Shown here: one piece after another, positions 51,656 to 61,700 of the stretch | How the letters are laid out: each line of letters begins with the position of its first letter | Numbering within the stretch: the stretch's first letter is position 1 | Source of the DNA: UBA6055 sp965203755 | GTDB lineage: Bacteria; Chloroflexota; Anaerolineae; Aggregatilineales; Phototrophicaceae | NCBI GenBank assembly: GCA_965203755.1 | Contig: OZ241910.1 | Coordinates: forward strand, 806,001-870,000 | Length of the DNA: 64,000 bases | Direction: 5' to 3' | The notes under the pieces: model-generated | Databases searched by the model: none | Seen by the model: the letters and a program-made list of their open reading frames with translations, nothing else | What the model was told of the DNA's origin: nothing | Translations under genes and position numbers: made by a program

Positions 51656-52747
51656 TCAGGATTCGGCCGGGTTGAGATGCGACGATTCTGCCTGTTCAGC
51701 TTGGCTGTCTGCTGTCTTGGCAGCTTCAAACTTCCCGGCGCGGCGACGATAAATCAGCATCGCCAAGGATACCACAAACACCAGCAGCGTGATGGCCTGC
51801 GAGCTATTGATGTCTGAATCGCCAATGACCGCGATTTCCACGCGCAAAAATTCCAGCAAAAAGCGCACGAATGAATACTGCAGCAAATACAGCAGGAAGA
51901 TATCACCGCTTAGCAGGCGGTCGCGGTACTGATTGTATAGACGCCACAAAACATAAAACGCAATAAGGCTCCAAACAGCTTCATAAGCCCACAGGGGATG
52001 AAAGAGGATATCGGCGGGATAATCGATCATGCTTTCATAAGGCGCGACCCTTGCCGCGCGTGGAATCTGAATCCCCCAGGGCAAGGTTGTCGGGCTGCCA
52101 TAAAGTTCCTGATTGACATAATTGGCAAACCGACCAATAGCTTGAGCAATGGGAATGGACACGCCAGCAATATCCATCCAGGGGGTCATACGCATTCCCT
52201 CCTTGGGGAAATCGCCAACGGGACGCTGGTAGCTGAAGGCTTCAACATCTTTGCCCGTCGCTTGTCCGATAAGCCGCTTAACCAGCCAGTCCAGGAACTG
52301 ACCCAGCCACAAAATCGGCGTCAAGACAACAGCAAAGCCATTGACAATCCGGTTGTGCCAGCGGCTCAAATAGAGATAGACCCCCAAGGCGCCGCCGATT
52401 ATCCCGCCAAAAATGCCCAGTCCACCGCTCCAGATGGCGATAGCGCCATTTTCTGGGTTGAAGAAATTCTCGAAGAACCAGGCTGTGTTTTGGCAGACTT
52501 CGCCTTCTATGCCACAGCCGGCGGTCAGAGAGATGGGCGGAAACAGGACAAACCACAGTCGGGCGCCGACAATGCCCGGGAGGATGGCCCAAGTTAATCC
52601 ACCCCAAATATGATCGGGGTCGCGTCCGCTTCGCTTTGCCAGGACCGATGCGGCATAGGCGCCGACCAATATGGCGGCGACGATAATGATGCCATAATAA
52701 CGCACTTGAACGTTGCCAAACGATAGATAGGTTTGTTGAAACTCCAT
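51656..52747 (-). CDS. lgt: Prolipoprotein diacylglyceryl transferase
   Basis: 363 residues. Seven membrane helices, with the Lgt signature G-R-F-A-N-Y-V-N-Q-E-L-Y-G in the core, and upstream R-Y-Y-G-I-I-I, G-A-R-L-W and S-G-G-L-G-I-F-G-G. Transfers diacylglycerol from phosphatidylglycerol to the lipobox Cys, the first step in maturing the lipoproteins of this genome. It carries an insert of about 60 residues between helices and a charged C-terminal tail compared with E. coli. Two bases after it, on the same strand and upstream in transcription, is the CDP-alcohol phosphatidyltransferase gene. Confidence 0.95.
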   Translation of the reverse strand: MEFQQTYLSFGNVQVRYYGIIIVAAILVGAYAASVLAKRSGRDPDHIWGGLTWAILPGIVGARLWFVLFPPISLTAGCGIEGEVCQNTAWFFENFFNPENGAIAIWSGGLGIFGGIIGGALGVYLYLSRWHNRIVNGFAVVLTPILWLGQFLDWLVKRLIGQATGKDVEAFSYQRPVGDFPKEGMRMTPWMDIAGVSIPIAQAIGRFANYVNQELYGSPTTLPWGIQIPRAARVAPYESMIDYPADILFHPLWAYEAVWSLIAFYVLWRLYNQYRDRLLSGDIFLLYLLQYSFVRFLLEFLRVEIAVIGDSDINSSQAITLLVFVVSLAMLIYRRRAGKFEAAKTADSQAEQAESSHLNPAES

Positions 52748-52749
52748 AA

Positions 52750-53385
52750 TCAGTCCCCTCGGTTTTTCAAAGCACGATAGACAAACAGCAAACGGCGCAA
52801 AGCGGTCAAATGAGTGCCGATTGCCAGAATCACCATCCCGATTTCAAGCGCAATCGGATTCTCGAACAGGCCCATCGCCAGAATCATCGTCAGGATCACG
52901 ATGACGCGCTCGACGCGGGTGAACCAGCCGATAGTGATCCGCAGCCCGACTTTGGCATCTTCAGCCCGTGCGCGAACATAACTCACCAAAAAGCTGCCCA
53001 CCAGCGCCGAGAATGCCAAAGCCAGCATATCGAAACGGTCTTGCCCGGCAAAATAATACCCCAAAGATGCAAAAATGAAACCATCAGCATAGCGGTCAAG
53101 CGTCGAATCGAGCACCATGCCAAAGGTTCCGCTGCGATTGCGCGCCCGGGCGACAGCGCCATCCACGGCATCCAGCGGCAGGCTGAACAGCAGCAGCATG
53201 CCAGCCGCCAAAAACAATCCCTGCGCCATCAAGACCGCGGCGGCAGCCACCAGCATCAAGCCGGCTATCGTGACTGCATCCGGATGAACGCCCAGCTTTG
53301 CCAACAAGCCGCCGATACGGTTGAGCGGCGCCTGGGTCGTCTGTCGCAGACGGTCTGTCAACGTTGCCGGATGGTCTTTGGTCAT
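52750..53385 (-). CDS. CDP-alcohol phosphatidyltransferase
   Basis: 211 residues, about six membrane helices. The full catalytic motif D-A-V-D-G-A-V-A-R-x8-G-x3-D-x3-D is present. Makes a phospholipid head group (phosphatidylglycerophosphate, phosphatidylinositol phosphate or similar) from CDP-diacylglycerol. The N-terminal LNRIGGLLAKLGVHPDAVT and short length are like PIP/archaetidylinositol-phosphate synthases, but head-group choice is open. AGGTG precedes the ATG at 53385. Supplying lipid beside lgt, which consumes phosphatidylglycerol, makes functional sense. Confidence 0.92.
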   Translation of the reverse strand: MTKDHPATLTDRLRQTTQAPLNRIGGLLAKLGVHPDAVTIAGLMLVAAAAVLMAQGLFLAAGMLLLFSLPLDAVDGAVARARNRSGTFGMVLDSTLDRYADGFIFASLGYYFAGQDRFDMLALAFSALVGSFLVSYVRARAEDAKVGLRITIGWFTRVERVIVILTMILAMGLFENPIALEIGMVILAIGTHLTALRRLLFVYRALKNRGD

Positions 53386-53393
53386 ATTTCACC

Positions 53394-53422
53394 TTGTCAT
53401 CAGCAAACAGCTTCGCTATACT
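53394..53422 (+). promoter_or_regulatory. Promoter of tRNA-Pro
   Basis: TTGTCA, 17-base spacer, TATACT; the tRNA begins 12 bases further on. Confidence 0.7.
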
Positions 53423-53433
53423 GGATATATTGT

Positions 53434-53507
53434 CGGGGCGTGGCGCAGCCCGGTAGCGTGCACCGTTCGGGTCGGTGAGGTCGTGGGTTCAAATCCCGCC
53501 GCCCCGA
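53434..53507 (+). tRNA. tRNA-Pro(CGG)
   Basis: Acceptor CGGGGCG (53434-53440) pairs with CGCCCCG (53500-53506), discriminator A; anticodon loop TTCGGGT gives CGG; T-arm GTGGG-TTCAAAT-CCCGC. CCA not encoded. Confidence 0.97.
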
Positions 53508-53523
53508 CTTGCCTCAAGCAGCT

Positions 53524-53546
53524 GCCATGAGACCCATGGCGGTTTT
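53524..53546 (+). terminator. Probable terminator after tRNA-Pro
   Basis: GCCATG-AGACC-CATGGC hairpin followed by GGTTTT, 17 bases after the tRNA. Short T-run, so moderate support. The following 150 bases to the next gene are empty. Confidence 0.5.
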
Positions 53547-53694
53547 CGCTTGGGCAGATATTGACCCTGCTTTCGTTCCTGTCTTCCTGCCCCTATCATA
53601 CGGCAAAGAAGTCAATATCATAAGTGGAAGCCGTTATTCGCCGACATGAATGGCAGGCTGGCGCGGCGGATGCGAAATGTGAACGGAGCAGCAT

Positions 53695-54309
53695 GTGGAA
53701 ACGACACTCTATCTGATGCGGCATGGTCATGTCCATAACCCAGCCCAAATCCTGTACGGCCGTCTGCCGGGCTATCATCTTAGCGAGCTTGGGCGACAGC
53801 AGGCTCATGCGGCCGGGCGATGGCTCCAGGACAAGCCCCTTGCCGCCATTTACTCCAGCCCGATGGAACGCGCCCAGCAGACGGCCGCCATTGTCGCCGG
53901 GTATCATAAGAACCTGAAGCCAGTCCTTGATGAGCGCATCATCGAGGTTTCGACGCCATACGAAGGGCGACCGACCGCTGAGCTTGCGGCTATGAACTGG
54001 GATTTGTATACCGGCAACCAGCCGCCCTATGAGATGCCGCTGACGGTGCTTAATCGAGTGCATGATTTTTTTGAGTTCGCGCTGGCGCGGCACCGCGGCG
54101 AATCAGCAGCCGCCGTCGGACATGGCGACATCCTGGTCTTCCCTTGGCTTCATGCACAGGGCGGCGCGCCAGAAGCTCATCTGAAAGACAAGCTGATCGC
54201 TTACCAGCTGCCGGAAGAATATCCCGCCACCGCCTCCATAATGATCTTCTCATTAAGCGGCTCGCCGCGCGAAGTCGCTCCCAAGGTATCGTACCTGCGT
54301 CCTTATTAG
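53695..54309 (+). CDS. Histidine phosphatase (phosphoglycerate-mutase-like)
   Basis: 204 residues from GTG 53695, with GGAG six bases upstream. L-M-R-H-G-H carries the catalytic His, Y-S-S-P-M-E-R-A-Q-Q-T-A the phosphate-binding Arg, and V-G-H-G the second His. Length fits cofactor-independent-looking small phosphatases (CobC/GpmB type). Substrate unknown. Confidence 0.92.
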   Translation: METTLYLMRHGHVHNPAQILYGRLPGYHLSELGRQQAHAAGRWLQDKPLAAIYSSPMERAQQTAAIVAGYHKNLKPVLDERIIEVSTPYEGRPTAELAAMNWDLYTGNQPPYEMPLTVLNRVHDFFEFALARHRGESAAAVGHGDILVFPWLHAQGGAPEAHLKDKLIAYQLPEEYPATASIMIFSLSGSPREVAPKVSYLRPY

Positions 54310-54319
54310 CGGCTTTTCA

Positions 54320-55495
54320 TCACAGCGGCGCAAAGGGATTGTACTCGCGCCAGGCGGCTTTCGCCGCTTCCAGCCGATCCCGCTGAACCTCAACGCCAAT
54401 GCCGATGCCTTCTGGCAGCTTGAGCCGACTGCCTTCGCCCAGCACAAAGGGCGGTTCGGCAATGTCGGGGTCAAAATAGCGGTTGGTGGCCGAAATATCA
54501 CTCGGCAGGGTAACGCCCGGCAAAGCCGCGAAAGCCAGATTAGCCGCCCGCCCGATGCCTGTCTCCAGCATGCCGCCAATCCAAAGCGGATCCCCATTCT
54601 CGACGCAAAGCTGATACAGCTTCAGGCTTTCGGTATAGCCGCCTACCCGCACCGGCTTGAGATTGAGGATTTTGCCGGCGCCCAGTTGGGTGGCGATTTT
54701 CCAGTCATGGGCGGAATGGATGCTCTCGTCAAGGCAAATGGGGGTTCGCAGCTGCGGCTGGAGTTTGCTGTGTTCATAGATGTCATCATAAGCTAGGGGC
54801 TGCTCGATCATCATCAAATCGAATTGGTCAAGCTGTTTCAAGTGTTTGGCGTCCGCCAAGGTATAAGCGCTGTTGGCATCCAGCATCAGCTTGATATCGG
54901 GGAAATGCTCGCGCACCGCGCGGGCAAGCTCAATATCCCAGCCGGGCGCGATTTTGAGCTTGATGCGCCCATAGCCTTCGCCGACCCGTTTGCGGATGAG
55001 AGCAAGCTGTTCATCCATCGAATCCTGAATCCCGATGCTGACCCCGACGGCGGCTGAAGCGCGCGGCGCATTGCCGGCCGGCAAATGACCGGCGAAATAA
55101 TCCGCCAGCCGCATCGCATTAGCCTGGGCCATCACATCCCAAATCGCCGCTTCAATGCCCGCCCGCGCATGATGATTGCCGCGCACCGATTTCAGCAGAC
55201 CCGGCACTTGGGTCGGCGAATCAAGTTTTTGCCCAAGGAGCTTGGGAATCAAAAAATCCCGCGTGATGTGCAGCCCGGTGAGCATCGTCTCGGCTCCATA
55301 AGCAGGCGCGGTTTTGAGGGCTGTTTCACCCCATCCCGTCAGTCCTTCCTTCGTCACCGCTTCTATAATCACAGCCGACTTGTACGGCTCGCCGCCAAAG
55401 CTGGTTTTTAGCGCTTCAACCAGCGGCAGCGCAGCCAGGTGCAGCTTGATATGCTGAATAGTAACCGACTTCAAACCAGCGACTCCTTCATTCAT
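54320..55495 (-). CDS. Enolase-superfamily enzyme: o-succinylbenzoate synthase / N-acylamino acid racemase type
   Basis: 391 residues. The MLE subgroup residues are visible: I-K-L-K-I-A-P-G (K-x-K), M-L-D-A-N-S-A-Y, I-E-Q-P-L, L-D-E-S-I, and N-L-K-P-V-R-V-G-G, then W-I-G-G-M-L-E-T-G-I-G-R-A, a stretch characteristic of the MenC/NSAR branch. MenC makes o-succinylbenzoate for menaquinone; related enzymes racemise N-succinylamino acids. No other men gene is in the window, so racemase is equally possible. The start must be the second ATG (55495), because the first (55513) overlaps a TATAAT box. Confidence 0.9.
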   Translation of the reverse strand: MNEGVAGLKSVTIQHIKLHLAALPLVEALKTSFGGEPYKSAVIIEAVTKEGLTGWGETALKTAPAYGAETMLTGLHITRDFLIPKLLGQKLDSPTQVPGLLKSVRGNHHARAGIEAAIWDVMAQANAMRLADYFAGHLPAGNAPRASAAVGVSIGIQDSMDEQLALIRKRVGEGYGRIKLKIAPGWDIELARAVREHFPDIKLMLDANSAYTLADAKHLKQLDQFDLMMIEQPLAYDDIYEHSKLQPQLRTPICLDESIHSAHDWKIATQLGAGKILNLKPVRVGGYTESLKLYQLCVENGDPLWIGGMLETGIGRAANLAFAALPGVTLPSDISATNRYFDPDIAEPPFVLGEGSRLKLPEGIGIGVEVQRDRLEAAKAAWREYNPFAPL

Positions 55496-55511
55496 GTTTG
55501 CCTGACGGCGC

Positions 55512-55517
55512 ATTATA
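55512..55517 (-). promoter_or_regulatory. -10 box of the MenC-like gene
   Basis: TATAAT on the minus strand 16 bases before the ATG at 55495; it overlaps an upstream ATG and rules that out as the start. Confidence 0.6.
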
Positions 55518-55687
55518 GCCGGAAAAGAACATAAAACCCATAGATGACTGACTGATGGGAGTCTTTATGAAGCGAATGTAAGATATTTATATAAAATAGA
55601 TGATGAGTTCGTTTTTTACTTGTGCGAAATACCCGATTATGATAGGATGACAGTTGTATGGTGTTTATCCTAAGAGGAGGATATATC

Positions 55688-55846
55688 ATGGAAAACTTGA
55701 GCTTCACTGCCGAGATTTTGCACCGGCAGCGCGCCCATGAGTTGCAGGAAGAAGCCCGCATTGAGCGCTTCTTGAACGAAAAGAAGCGCCGCGAAGCCAA
55801 CAGCTGGATTCAACGCCGCCTTCACCGCCATCGCAAAACCAGATAA
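55688..55846 (+). CDS. Small highly charged protein, 52 residues
   Basis: ATG 55688 has an excellent AGAGGAGG site seven bases upstream and a terminator follows the stop, so this is a stand-alone gene. After M-E-N-L-S-F-T-A-E-I-L the sequence is one long amphipathic, Arg/Glu/Lys-rich helix ending R-R-L-H-R-H-R-K-T-R. Unknown family. The basic end would suit nucleic-acid or ribosome binding. An upstream -10-like TATGAT lies near 55637. Confidence 0.75.
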   Translation: MENLSFTAEILHRQRAHELQEEARIERFLNEKKRREANSWIQRRLHRHRKTR

Positions 55847-55867
55847 GACCAATCTCTAACCGTCGGA

Positions 55868-55898
55868 AGCCTTGCCAAAAGCAGGGCTTTTTATTTTT
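55868..55898 (+). terminator. Rho-independent terminator of the 52-residue gene
   Basis: AGCCTTGC / GCAGGGCT stem (8 bp, one T-G), CAAAA loop, then TTTTATTTTT. Confidence 0.85.
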
Positions 55899-55906
55899 CA
55901 TCTGGT

Positions 55907-55935
55907 TTGCTGATCTATTTACTCCGCGCTATAAT
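55907..55935 (+). promoter_or_regulatory. Promoter of the 55970 gene
   Basis: TTGCTG (55907-55912), 17-base spacer, TATAAT (55930-55935). Transcription would start near 55940, where an in-frame ATG also lies. Confidence 0.6.
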
Positions 55936-55969
55936 TTCAATGAGAATAGCAAATCTGAATGCCACATTC

Positions 55970-57076
55970 ATGCGAACCCTAGCCCTGCTCTCCGTCGTTT
56001 TACTGGCGGCTTTCTCTTCGCTAAATCCACTTGACGCCCAGGAAACGATTCAGCCGGAACTGAACGCGCGCAGTTGGGACGTGTTTGCTGAACGCCGAGA
56101 CGGCCGGTCACAGCAAACGAACCTGATTTTTATGGACATCCTGACTGGGGAAACCGTTTCGCTCAACACAGTCGGCGAACGTTATACCCTGCTGGACAGC
56201 GGCGTCTTGTATTTTGATGCCAGCGACCGACAGGTCAAGCTGGCAAAGCCTGATGGCGCGGTTCGCCAGCATCCCTTTATCACCATGACTCCCGATGCCT
56301 ATCGAGTGGATTGGGCGGTTTCGACCGACCGCAAATCCATCGCTTGGACTCTGACTCGCAGAAACGCTGACCATGCCCTGATGACCTCTACTTTTGTGGC
56401 TGACGCGGCCGGGAGCGAGATTCGCGAAGTATTAGCGGATGGTCCGCGGGAGAAGCTAAGAGTTTTGCCGCTTGCGTTTGGTGATGACCAAACCGAGCTT
56501 TACCTGGATGTCCATCCGGATGAAATCCGACCGGATGTCCCCTATACCCAATATGCCAGCCTGTTCGCGCTCGATTTGACCTCTGGCGAAATACGCACTC
56601 TGCCCGGCGAACCAGCCTGCTTTCTCTGCGCCGCCGGTTTTGGAGCCGGTCTGTTTTTACGGCTGCTGCCCGACGAAGAGTCAAACGGGGTTGATGTCCG
56701 GCTTGACAGCCTGCGCGGCGGCGCAGCCCGCGTGATTCCAGCCATTTCCCAATATCACAATGCACAAGCTGGCAATGTGCTTATTAACGACGATAACACA
56801 TCGGCGATTTATGTCTGGTCGCGGCGGCGCGGTCACGGCGCCGAACAAACTGTCCGTACCGTCTTCGTTCGCGTGAATCTGCTTACGCTGGAGCAGTTGA
56901 TTGTCAGCAGACCGATTGCGGCTTTCGTGCATCCAATCAAGTGGACCGAGGATAATACTGCTATCCTGTTCACCGGTGAGGGGCGGAATGGCACCTGGAA
57001 GCTCGATCTGCAAAGCGGTCAGGTGGCCAAGGTGGCCGCGGCGGCTTATCTTGGTCATCTGCACAGCCGGCGGTGA
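55970..57076 (+). CDS. Secreted beta-propeller-like protein, unknown
   Basis: 368 residues from ATG 55970. Signal peptide M-R-T-L-A-L-L-S-V-V-L-L-A-A-F-S-S ending near LDAQ. The mature part has blade-like repeats (L-I-F-M-D-I-L-T-G-E-T; W-A-V-S-T-D-R-K-S-I-A-W-T-L; L-F-A-L-D-L-T-S-G-E-I-R-T-L; W-T-E-D-N-T-A-I-L-F) of the TolB/WD type. A second in-frame ATG at 55940 coincides with the predicted transcription start, so a leaderless longer form is possible. A C-F-L-C pair near residue 225 may form a disulfide. Role unknown. Confidence 0.8.
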   Translation: MRTLALLSVVLLAAFSSLNPLDAQETIQPELNARSWDVFAERRDGRSQQTNLIFMDILTGETVSLNTVGERYTLLDSGVLYFDASDRQVKLAKPDGAVRQHPFITMTPDAYRVDWAVSTDRKSIAWTLTRRNADHALMTSTFVADAAGSEIREVLADGPREKLRVLPLAFGDDQTELYLDVHPDEIRPDVPYTQYASLFALDLTSGEIRTLPGEPACFLCAAGFGAGLFLRLLPDEESNGVDVRLDSLRGGAARVIPAISQYHNAQAGNVLINDDNTSAIYVWSRRRGHGAEQTVRTVFVRVNLLTLEQLIVSRPIAAFVHPIKWTEDNTAILFTGEGRNGTWKLDLQSGQVAKVAAAAYLGHLHSRR

Positions 57077-57082
57077 CCGCGG

Positions 57083-58243
57083 CTAAGAGACCGGCGAGGT
57101 GGCGATATTGGGTTTATGCGCCCATTCCCAAACCGCCTCGGCAATTTCCCATACGGCCTCGGGATGCGCGATTCGTTTGGCATTCATGGCGCGCTGTTCC
57201 AGCTTTTCCGGCCCCTCCGCCAGCCAGTCGATGATTTGATGGGCAGCCTTTTCCGGTTTTGGCAGATAGACGCCGGCATCATTATCCACAACCAACTTCA
57301 CATTGCCCGTTTCTTGACCGGGAATGCGGTCACTGATGATCATCGGCAGGCCGGCGATGGCTGCCTCAATAATGGTCGCCGGACCGGCTTTGGTGACAAT
57401 AATGTCCGATGCCGCCATGATCCTCGGCATTTCATGGTGATTGGTCACATAACCAAAAATGTGATGTGAGTTCTTCCATTCACGCGCTTCAAGTTTGGCT
57501 TTCAAATCTTCATTGCGCCCGGAAATCACAACAATTTGGGCATTAAGCCGCTGGGCATCAAGCGCTTTGACCATTTTATAGATCGTTCCCATGCCGTCGC
57601 TGCCAGCCACAATCATCACCGCCGGCAGATTAGGGTCAAACCCAAACTCATGACGGGCTTCGGCCTTGGTCGTCATCGAATGGATGAAATGTGGATTGAC
57701 CGGCAGGCCGGTAATCCGCATTTGGGAAGGTGACATGCCAAGCCTAAGCCCGCGCTGATAGGCGCTTTCTGTGGGGACAAAGCAGTAATCGATCCGCGGA
57801 TCATACCAAAAGGTGGGCGTCGTGACCAAATCGGTGACCACCGTCAAGAAGGGCGGCCGTTCGTCCAAAGTCAAAAAGGCGCGGAAGGACGGATTGGCGA
57901 TGACGGAATGAGTGCAGACTACCACATCGGCTGGGTGTTCCTGGACCACGCGCCGCAGATTCTTGCGGTTGTTGCGATAGATTAGCTGGCGAATCAGGCG
58001 CGCGCGCCGCCTGCCGTCAAAACCATGGTACATCAATGCCCACAGGAATTTGGACGCATTGACCATCGCCGGATACAGTTCCGGCTGCCTGTTGAGCGGC
58101 CACTTGCAGGCTCGCAAGACATCGACCGCATCAAATTCAACAGCAGCGCCATAGCGAATCGTCATGGCATCCTGAATCGCCTGAAATGCCGAACGATGGC
58201 CGCCGCCGGTATCCGAGAACAAAAACAGCACCCGTTTCTTCAC
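57083..58243 (-). CDS. Glycosyltransferase, MGDG-synthase/MurG-like (GT28)
   Basis: 386 residues. N-terminal diacylglycerol-binding-type domain with F-S-D-T-G-G-G-H-R-S-A (the GGGH nucleotide loop), V-V-C-T-H-S-V, then the GT-B C-terminal domain with V-A-G-S-D-G-M-G, V-I-S-G-R-N, F-G-Y-V-T-N, and K-A-G-P-A-T-I-I-E-A (donor site). Architecture is that of monogalactosyl- or diglucosyl-diacylglycerol synthases (YpfP/MGDG). Makes membrane glycolipids. The start is GTG 58243, with GGAAG eight bases upstream; the open frame continues 53 codons further without similarity. Convergent with the propeller gene, six bases apart. Confidence 0.9.
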   Translation of the reverse strand: MKKRVLFLFSDTGGGHRSAFQAIQDAMTIRYGAAVEFDAVDVLRACKWPLNRQPELYPAMVNASKFLWALMYHGFDGRRRARLIRQLIYRNNRKNLRRVVQEHPADVVVCTHSVIANPSFRAFLTLDERPPFLTVVTDLVTTPTFWYDPRIDYCFVPTESAYQRGLRLGMSPSQMRITGLPVNPHFIHSMTTKAEARHEFGFDPNLPAVMIVAGSDGMGTIYKMVKALDAQRLNAQIVVISGRNEDLKAKLEAREWKNSHHIFGYVTNHHEMPRIMAASDIIVTKAGPATIIEAAIAGLPMIISDRIPGQETGNVKLVVDNDAGVYLPKPEKAAHQIIDWLAEGPEKLEQRAMNAKRIAHPEAVWEIAEAVWEWAHKPNIATSPVS

Positions 58244-58558
58244 GCGGAGTCTTCCTTTGCGCGCGCGTTCATTTTGGCGCAGACAGGACATACGCGCCAA
58301 TTTGACCAAGCCATTGAATGCCGACCTGCCCTGCTCACCTGCTTTATCATCCATTTCCGAATATGAACGCAGAGGATTGCCGGTTATTGTAACACAGTTC
58401 ATTTTATTTCTGTTTTGTGTCTACGAGGCAACTGCACAAATTTTTTTACCGCAGAGACGGCGAGGCGCAGAGGTTTATACTCCGGTCTGAATCCACGAAG
58501 ATTATGAGGAAGGATACTCGATTATGCAAGTTGATGCGATTACTCGATTGTGGCGACA
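58244..58558. other. Intergenic region before the glycolipid glycosyltransferase
   Basis: 315 bases. It holds the minus-strand promoter at 58386-58394 and, at 58448-58473, ACCGCAGAGACGGCGAGGCGCAGAGG, preceded by T7. No gene is supported on either strand. Confidence 0.5.
58386..58394 (-). promoter_or_regulatory. Extended -10 promoter of the glycosyltransferase
   Basis: Minus-strand TGTTACAAT (TG-N-TACAAT), identical to the lspA box; leader of about 135 bases to GTG 58243. Confidence 0.5.
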
Positions 58559-59155
58559 TCAATTTATTCGCGACCAGTTCCCATCCTTGCCTTTTTTCCA
58601 GCCAAACGGAGGCTCCGGTTCACAAGTGTCCGCGAGGTCAGCTTTATCGTCTTGCTCTTCAAAAATGATGTCCACCGGTTTGCCCGTCAAATCACTGACG
58701 AATTCTCCCAAAAGCAACTCTGTTTCCTCTTCTGCCTCATCAAGAATACCAGCTTCCAGCACGTCTTTCACGAATAACTCGACGGATTCATACCTGCCGA
58801 GTTCTTCAACAAGCTGCCAATCTGCCTGAAGAATCGTAATCGAATAATCCATCTGTTTGAATCGAACAATTTGGCAATGGGTAATGCCCGGCGCGGGCAG
58901 TCTCAAAGTGCAGCTAGAATCATCACAATAAAAACTATCGCCTTTAACCTTAGTAAAGTCGATACCAGCATCAATGACGCCTATCGCTTCGTGATCTGCG
59001 CTGTATGATTCTGAATTTAGAAAACCTTGACTGATGGATACGTAAACACTCTCTTTGTGGACTTCGCTAGTTACAGTTATCAATTTGCCAATTCTTTTAA
59101 TGCTATTGATGACGGTTCGACTTGTCACGACATTTGCAGTTGGAGGTGAAGCCAT
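58559..59155 (-). CDS. DUF4230-like protein, N-terminus out of frame (possible pseudogene)
   Basis: The intact part gives about 198 residues: V-V-T-S-R-T-V-I-N-S-I-K-R-I-G-K-L-I-T near the start, S-Y-S-A-D-H-E-A-I-G-V-I-D-A-G-I-D-F, and an acidic C-terminus ending W-K-K-G-K-D-G-N-W-S-R-I-N. The first part resembles DUF4230. Members start with a membrane anchor; here the anchor (S-V-T-L-V-I-G-C-L-I-I-Y-S-L-N-P) is encoded just upstream in this frame with no start codon. A good ATG at 59262 is one frame off, separated by a T6 run at 59243-59248; one extra T would join them into a 235-residue protein. AT-richer than neighbours. Confidence 0.65.
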   Translation of the reverse strand: MASPPTANVVTSRTVINSIKRIGKLITVTSEVHKESVYVSISQGFLNSESYSADHEAIGVIDAGIDFTKVKGDSFYCDDSSCTLRLPAPGITHCQIVRFKQMDYSITILQADWQLVEELGRYESVELFVKDVLEAGILDEAEEETELLLGEFVSDLTGKPVDIIFEEQDDKADLADTCEPEPPFGWKKGKDGNWSRIN

Positions 59156-59268
59156 ATAATTCAAAAAATTGGCAAGGGGTGTAACGATGGGATTAAGAGA
59201 ATAGATGATAAGACATCCGATAACCAGCGTGACAGAATACTTAAAAAATTACCGTTAAACATGATTTG

Positions 59269-59284
59269 ATTATACTTAATTATA
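59269..59284 (-). promoter_or_regulatory. Tandem -10 boxes for the DUF4230-like gene
   Basis: Two minus-strand TATAAT boxes (59269-59274, 59279-59284) within AAGTATAATTAAGTATAAT, directly before ATG 59262. Confidence 0.5.
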
Positions 59285-59306
59285 CTTGGCCTTGATAAAA
59301 TTGGAG

Positions 59307-59312
59307 TATAAT
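59307..59312 (+). promoter_or_regulatory. -10 box of the PPOX gene remnant
   Basis: TATAAT 64 bases before ATG 59376, divergent from the boxes above; no good -35. Confidence 0.45.
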
Positions 59313-59375
59313 AACAGACAGGTCAGAAATTCAAAAATACCTTGTTGGATAAATGATTGAAGGAAGGGGATTTTT

Positions 59376-59700
59376 ATGACGAGACATCCTGACTGGATGG
59401 GTAAAATGCGCGGGCTTTACCCAGCGGAACTCAAAGGGTTTCTTGATGGGCCGGTGGTGGCGCGGATCGCTACGGTGGACAGCCGGGGCGATCCGTATGT
59501 CACACCGGTATGGCAGGAATGGGATGGGGAAGCCATGTGGGTCATCCCGCGGGCAAAAACGATCTTTATCAAGCATTTGCAGCGATTCTCGCGCTGCGCG
59601 GCTTCCTGTGCCCAAGACAGCAGTCCCTATGCCAAACCTGCCCGCGGTCGCCGGCGAGTGTCAGGTGGCCTGCTGGCTGCATGCCGATAGTGTGAATTAA
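59376..59700 (+). pseudogene. Pyridoxamine-5'-phosphate-oxidase-like flavoprotein, frameshifted and truncated
   Basis: ATG 59376 has a GGAAGGGG site. Residues 1-85 look like the PPOX/F420-FMN split-barrel family: L-D-G-P-V-V-A-R-I-A-T-V-D, G-D-P-Y-V-T-P-V-W, F-I-K-H-L-Q and C-A-Q-D-S-S-P-Y-A. After about 59630 the recognisable continuation (V-A-G-E-C-Q-V) is in the +1 frame and stops at 59700, so the gene has both a frameshift and a missing C-terminal third (usual length 140-200 residues). Its lost end coincides with the left edge of the repeat-protein cassette. Confidence 0.75.
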
Positions 59701-59734
59701 CCTGCCGCTACCCAAACACGCCGGCAGGTTAATT
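59695..59734 (+). terminator. Long hairpin between PPOX remnant and the repeat-protein gene
   Basis: AATTAACCTGCCG / CGGCAGGTTAATT, perfect 13-bp stem, 14-base loop, then TTATC. A terminator is the simplest reading, although the T-run is short; it could also mark the cassette edge. Confidence 0.6.
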
Positions 59735-59762
59735 TTATCAACAAATAGTTGGAGGAAAAGAA

Positions 59763-61598
<1,836 letters not shown>

Positions 61599-61700
61599 CT
61601 GCTACGCGAAAATGTACACGTTCTCCAGCGTGACTGCGTGATAGGTTCTACCGATGAGGTAGGGAAGTATGAACTAGAAAGACATCCCGACAAGCCCTAG

